Of a stretch of DNA of 6,181 bases, positions 5,868 through 6,181 are shown piece after piece. Numbering within the stretch: the first letter of the stretch is position 1; the number at the start of each line of letters is the position of its first letter. Location of the stretch: assembly GCA_003511785.1 (NCBI GenBank), contig DOIS01000177.1, positions 1-6,181 of the forward strand, given 5' to 3'. The DNA is from Paracoccaceae bacterium. GTDB lineage: Bacteria > Pseudomonadota > Alphaproteobacteria > Rhodobacterales > Rhodobacteraceae. Below the pieces are notes generated by a model that saw nothing but the letters and a program-made list of their open reading frames with translations, was not told the origin of the DNA and searched no databases. Both the position numbers and the translations under genes were made by a program.

Positions 5868-6041
5868 ATGGCAGGCAAAACCGGCAAATCCCCACCCCCG
5901 GCGAAAGCCGCGGACCGCGACCAGAGGCTGAAGGCCGCGCTGAAGGCGAACCTCGCCCGGCGCAAGGCGCAGGCGCGCGCGCGCGCGGACCGGACCGGGC
6001 CCCAGGCGGGCGACGGGGGCGAAAACCCGAGCAAAGGATAA
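5868..6041 (+). CDS. Small basic protein upstream of murA
   Basis: A 57-residue protein, too small for many gene callers. It has a Lys/Pro-rich start (MAGKTGKSPPP), a central predicted helix DRDQRLKAALKANLARRKAQ (16-35), an ARARA run (36-40) and a Gly/Pro-rich end. It carries many Lys/Arg residues and is probably partly disordered, apart from the amphipathic helix. The DRLKAALKAN..RRKAQARAR wording is familiar to me from short hypothetical proteins next to murA in alphaproteobacteria, but I cannot verify this here. A GAGG sequence (5859-5862) lies five bases before the ATG. The stop is seven bases before the murA start, so the two are almost certainly cotranscribed. A nucleic-acid-binding role is possible from charge alone and is not shown. 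Confidence 0.75.
   Translation: MAGKTGKSPPPAKAADRDQRLKAALKANLARRKAQARARADRTGPQAGDGGENPSKG
5973..5987 (+). repeat. Alternating GC tract (15 bases) in the small basic protein gene
   Basis: Fifteen bases of strictly alternating G and C encode the residues ARARA. Such a tract can slip in replication by two bases, which would shift the frame of the 3' part of the gene, and it has Z-DNA potential. In a genome this rich in CGC and GCG codons it can also arise by codon choice alone. Confidence 0.6.
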
Positions 6042-6048
6042 GAGGCGC

Positions 6049-6181
6049 ATGGATTCGATACTGGTCACGGGGAACGGGGCGCTGAACGGCCGCATTCCCA
6101 TCGCGGGCGCCAAGAACGCCTGCCTGACACTGATGCCGGCCACGCTGCTCAGCGACGAACCGCTGACGCTGACCAACGCGC
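6049..6181 (+). CDS. murA: UDP-N-acetylglucosamine 1-carboxyvinyltransferase, 5' part
   Basis: This is the first 44 codons of MurA, cut by the window edge. MurA is a cytoplasmic enzyme that transfers enolpyruvate from phosphoenolpyruvate to UDP-GlcNAc, the first committed step of peptidoglycan synthesis and the target of fosfomycin. The start MDSILVTGNGALNGRIPIAG is followed by AKNA, which places K22 and N23 at the numbering of E. coli MurA, where they contact the substrates. The catalytic loop cysteine region lies outside the window, so fosfomycin sensitivity cannot be judged. AAAGGA (6033-6038) lies inside the end of the preceding small gene, ten bases before the ATG. A closer AGAGG (6041-6045) is only three bases away. 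Translation is therefore probably linked to the upstream small gene. Confidence 0.95.
   Translation, partial: MDSILVTGNGALNGRIPIAGAKNACLTLMPATLLSDEPLTLTNA

Overview
The window looks like an ordinary chromosomal segment of a high-GC alphaproteobacterium, most probably of the Rhodobacteraceae/Paracoccaceae type. The basis is the strong G/C bias at third codon positions, the wording of the MurA N-terminus, the cytoplasmic chemoreceptor family, and a tRNA gene with an encoded CCA. This placement rests on recognition of protein wording, not on a search. No insertion sequence, CRISPR array, prophage module or toxin-antitoxin system is visible.

Layout from left to right: (1) a possible last 14 codons of an unidentified upstream gene, ending in a hairpin with a T-rich tail; (2) about 230 bases without a convincing gene; (3) a plus-strand cluster: an M3 zinc oligopeptidase of the Dcp type, then a conserved-looking hypothetical protein overlapping it by 8 bases, then two small membrane-associated proteins that resemble the E. 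coli YqjD (DUF883) and YqjE (holin-like) pair. A 23-codon candidate leader ORF with a strong Shine-Dalgarno ends in an ATGA overlap with the peptidase start; (4) a structured 238-base intergenic region with a near-consensus sigma-54 element, a 12-base-period direct repeat and two inverted repeats; (5) a soluble methyl-accepting chemotaxis protein in which the signalling domain is N-terminal and the sensory domain C-terminal; (6) a minus-strand tRNA-Thr(GGT), convergent with the chemoreceptor gene and divergent from the next genes; (7) a 57-residue very basic protein followed after 7 bases by the 5' end of murA, the first committed enzyme of peptidoglycan synthesis, cut by the window edge.

The genes form at least three functional blocks (peptide turnover plus membrane-stress-like proteins, taxis signalling, cell wall and translation) rather than one pathway. 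The points most worth a second look are the candidate leader ORF coupled to the peptidase, the leader region of the chemoreceptor with its imperfect sigma-54 element and competing hairpins, the inverted domain order of the chemoreceptor, and the small basic protein linked to murA. None of these is a demonstrated new system.
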